Shown here: positions 5,334-6,455 of the stretch, piece by piece
Position numbering within the stretch: position 1 is the stretch's first letter
How the letters are laid out: every line of letters begins with the position of its first letter
Origin: Bordetella parapertussis
GTDB taxonomy: Bacteria > Pseudomonadota > Gammaproteobacteria > Burkholderiales > SG8-41
DNA: 6,455 nucleotides
Reading direction: 5' to 3'
Assembly: GCA_945870465.1 (NCBI GenBank)
Contig: CAMBSS010000211.1
Span: 1 to 6,455, forward strand
The notes under the pieces: generated by a model
What the model saw: the letters and a program-made list of their open reading frames with translations, nothing else
Databases searched by the model: none
Told to the model about the DNA's origin: nothing
Position numbers and translations under genes: made by a program

Positions 5334-6416
5334 TTGCAGCGCAAAGAACTCGGTATTGCTGTCGTGGGCGCAGGACGTATAGGCACGCTGCGCGCGCGCC
5401 TCGCGGCCAAACATCCATCAGTGGGTTTTCTGGCGATCTCGGATAAAGATCCCGCCCGCGCCCGCGCGCTGGCCGAGTTGACCGGCGCCGACTTTCATTC
5501 GGGCAGCAACGACGAAGTGATCGCGCGGCCGGAAGTCACCTCGGTATTTGTCTCTACACCTGAAGGCGAGCACGCGGCGCCGGTAAAAAAAGCGCTAGAA
5601 CTTGGCAAGCCGGTGCTGGTCGAGAAGCCGCTCGCCCTTACGCTGGCGGATGCCGACGATATTCTGGCAACGTTGAAAGCGACTGGCGGCGAATTGCGCG
5701 TGGGTTACAGCCGCCGCTTCAAGGAATGTTTTTTGCGTGCCAAGGAACAAATGATTCACGGCCGCCTCGGCCGTATCGTTGGCGGCAACGCGCGCGTCTA
5801 CAACTCCCGCGCGCAGGCATTCTCGATTCTGAAGCGCGATCCGCACGCGACCCCGGTGGTCGATGTGCTTACCTATTACGTCGACCTGATGTGCTGGTTT
5901 CTCGAAGGCAACCGGCCGGTCGAAGTCGTAGCGCGCGGACAGACCGGGATTTTCAAGGAGGCCGGCTACGGCGCGCACGACGTGACCTGGGGCATAGTCA
6001 CGCTCGCCGACGGCGCGGTGATCAATCTCGGCGTGAGCTATGCGCTGCCGGCGCGTTATCCGACGCTCGGGCAGTCCGACCGCGTCGAGTTGCTGGGCGC
6101 GGAAGGCACCATGATCATCGACGACGATCACATGGACCACGTGCTGTACTCGGACAAAGGCATTCCGCACGCTTATGTGCCTGACCACAGCGTCAACATG
6201 GCATTCCTCGGCAGCAATACCGCCGGCGACTGGGCGTGCGGCGATTTCTGGGGGCCGCTCGGCAACGAAACGCGCGCGTGGCTCGATCATCTGGTGACGG
6301 GCAGTCCGACGGTGCACACGACACCGGAGCAGGCGCGCATCAACCTCGAGACGACGATCGCGATCGAGCGCGCGGTGGCGACCGGCCAGTCGATCAGGCT
6401 GCCGCTGGAAACCTGA
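5334..6416 (+). CDS. Gfo/Idh/MocA family NAD(P)-dependent oxidoreductase
   Basis: This is a cytosolic NAD(P)-dependent dehydrogenase of the Gfo/Idh/MocA family, which usually oxidises a hydroxyl of a sugar, cyclitol or related compound. It has 360 residues from the TTG at 5334 to the TGA at 6414-6416. The N-terminal Rossmann fold shows GIAVVGAGRIG (7-17, GxGxxG), an acidic residue after the second strand (AISDKDP, 35-41), STPEGEH (74-80) and the EKP motif (97-99) with the conserved K98. The C-terminal alpha/beta domain follows from about 125. The usual D-x-G-x-H segment is replaced by D177-V-L-T-Y181, with Y181 where inositol dehydrogenase has its catalytic His and D184 conserved. Tyr in this place is known from glucose-fructose oxidoreductase and dihydrodiol dehydrogenase. 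It is divergent from the Bug gene with a 126-nt gap, implying a shared substrate. An upstream in-frame start at 5238 would overlap the promoter and is unlikely. The exact substrate cannot be told. Confidence 0.93.
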   Translation: MQRKELGIAVVGAGRIGTLRARLAAKHPSVGFLAISDKDPARARALAELTGADFHSGSNDEVIARPEVTSVFVSTPEGEHAAPVKKALELGKPVLVEKPLALTLADADDILATLKATGGELRVGYSRRFKECFLRAKEQMIHGRLGRIVGGNARVYNSRAQAFSILKRDPHATPVVDVLTYYVDLMCWFLEGNRPVEVVARGQTGIFKEAGYGAHDVTWGIVTLADGAVINLGVSYALPARYPTLGQSDRVELLGAEGTMIIDDDHMDHVLYSDKGIPHAYVPDHSVNMAFLGSNTAGDWACGDFWGPLGNETRAWLDHLVTGSPTVHTTPEQARINLETTIAIERAVATGQSIRLPLET

Positions 6417-6455
6417 TGAAACGAGAGACGCGGGGCGAGAGACGAGAGGCGGATA
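6417..6455 (+). other. Purine-rich low-complexity tail with a 9-nt direct repeat
   Basis: CGAGAGACG occurs at 6422-6430 and again at 6436-6444, within a G/A/C-rich stretch. An ATG overlaps the oxidoreductase stop (TGATG at 6414-6418) and stays open for 13 codons to the window edge, giving an R/E-rich peptide. Low complexity and the repeat make an intergenic repeat more likely than a translationally coupled gene. Confidence 0.4.

Noticed and set aside
5208..5414. N-terminal extension of the Bug protein to 5414
   Set aside because: It would bury a clear signal peptide inside the protein and run through the divergent promoter and the neighbouring gene's start. GGAGGAGA marks 5207 as the start.
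1..6455. CRISPR array, tRNA, rRNA, transposase or riboswitch
   Set aside because: No regularly spaced direct repeats, cloverleaf-like motifs, DDE/HUH protein motifs or recognisable aptamer cores were seen on either strand.

Overview
The window reads as a piece of a GC-rich proteobacterial chromosome, most likely a betaproteobacterium of the Burkholderiales type. This is inferred from the strong G/C bias at third codon positions, a Bug/TctC-type periplasmic binding protein with no transporter membrane genes beside it, and short imperfect inverted repeats in the gaps between genes. No rRNA, tRNA, CRISPR array, transposase or phage gene is visible.

Layout, left to right. (1) 1-1293, plus strand: the C-terminal 430 residues of a family 5 ABC-transporter solute-binding protein; its start lies outside the window. 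(2) 1294-1464: an intergenic inverted repeat (about 30 nt arms) followed by a possible promoter. (3) 1465-2559, plus: a 364-residue mandelate-racemase-subgroup enolase with complete metal ligands and His/Asp dyad, but KxQ instead of KxK. (4) 2560-2665: a second inverted repeat built from similar ~10-nt units. (5) 2666-3564, plus: a DyP-type (YfeX-like) heme peroxidase broken by a one-base frameshift near 2936-2942. (6) 3565-3949: a gap between convergent genes, with a possible 42-codon minus-strand ORF and a block of unknown origin. (7) 3950-4195, minus: a small, relatively AT-rich hypothetical gene. (8) 4236-5207, minus: a Bug/TctC binding protein with a signal peptide. (9) 5208-5333: a compact divergent promoter region. 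(10) 5334-6416, plus: a Gfo/Idh/MocA-family oxidoreductase with a TTG start. (11) 6417-6455: a short purine-rich tail.

Together, two periplasmic binding proteins from different transporter classes, an acid-sugar dehydratase/racemase-type enolase and an NAD(P)-dependent sugar-type dehydrogenase suggest a locus for uptake and breakdown of organic or sugar acids. This is inference from gene families; no substrate can be read from the sequence. The peroxidase and the small hypothetical gene do not obviously belong to that pathway. I do not see convincing evidence of a new multi-gene system. The points most worth following are the frameshifted peroxidase, the altered active-site motifs of the two enzymes, the paired inverted-repeat elements, the symmetrical divergent promoter, and the compositionally different stretch at 3565-4235.
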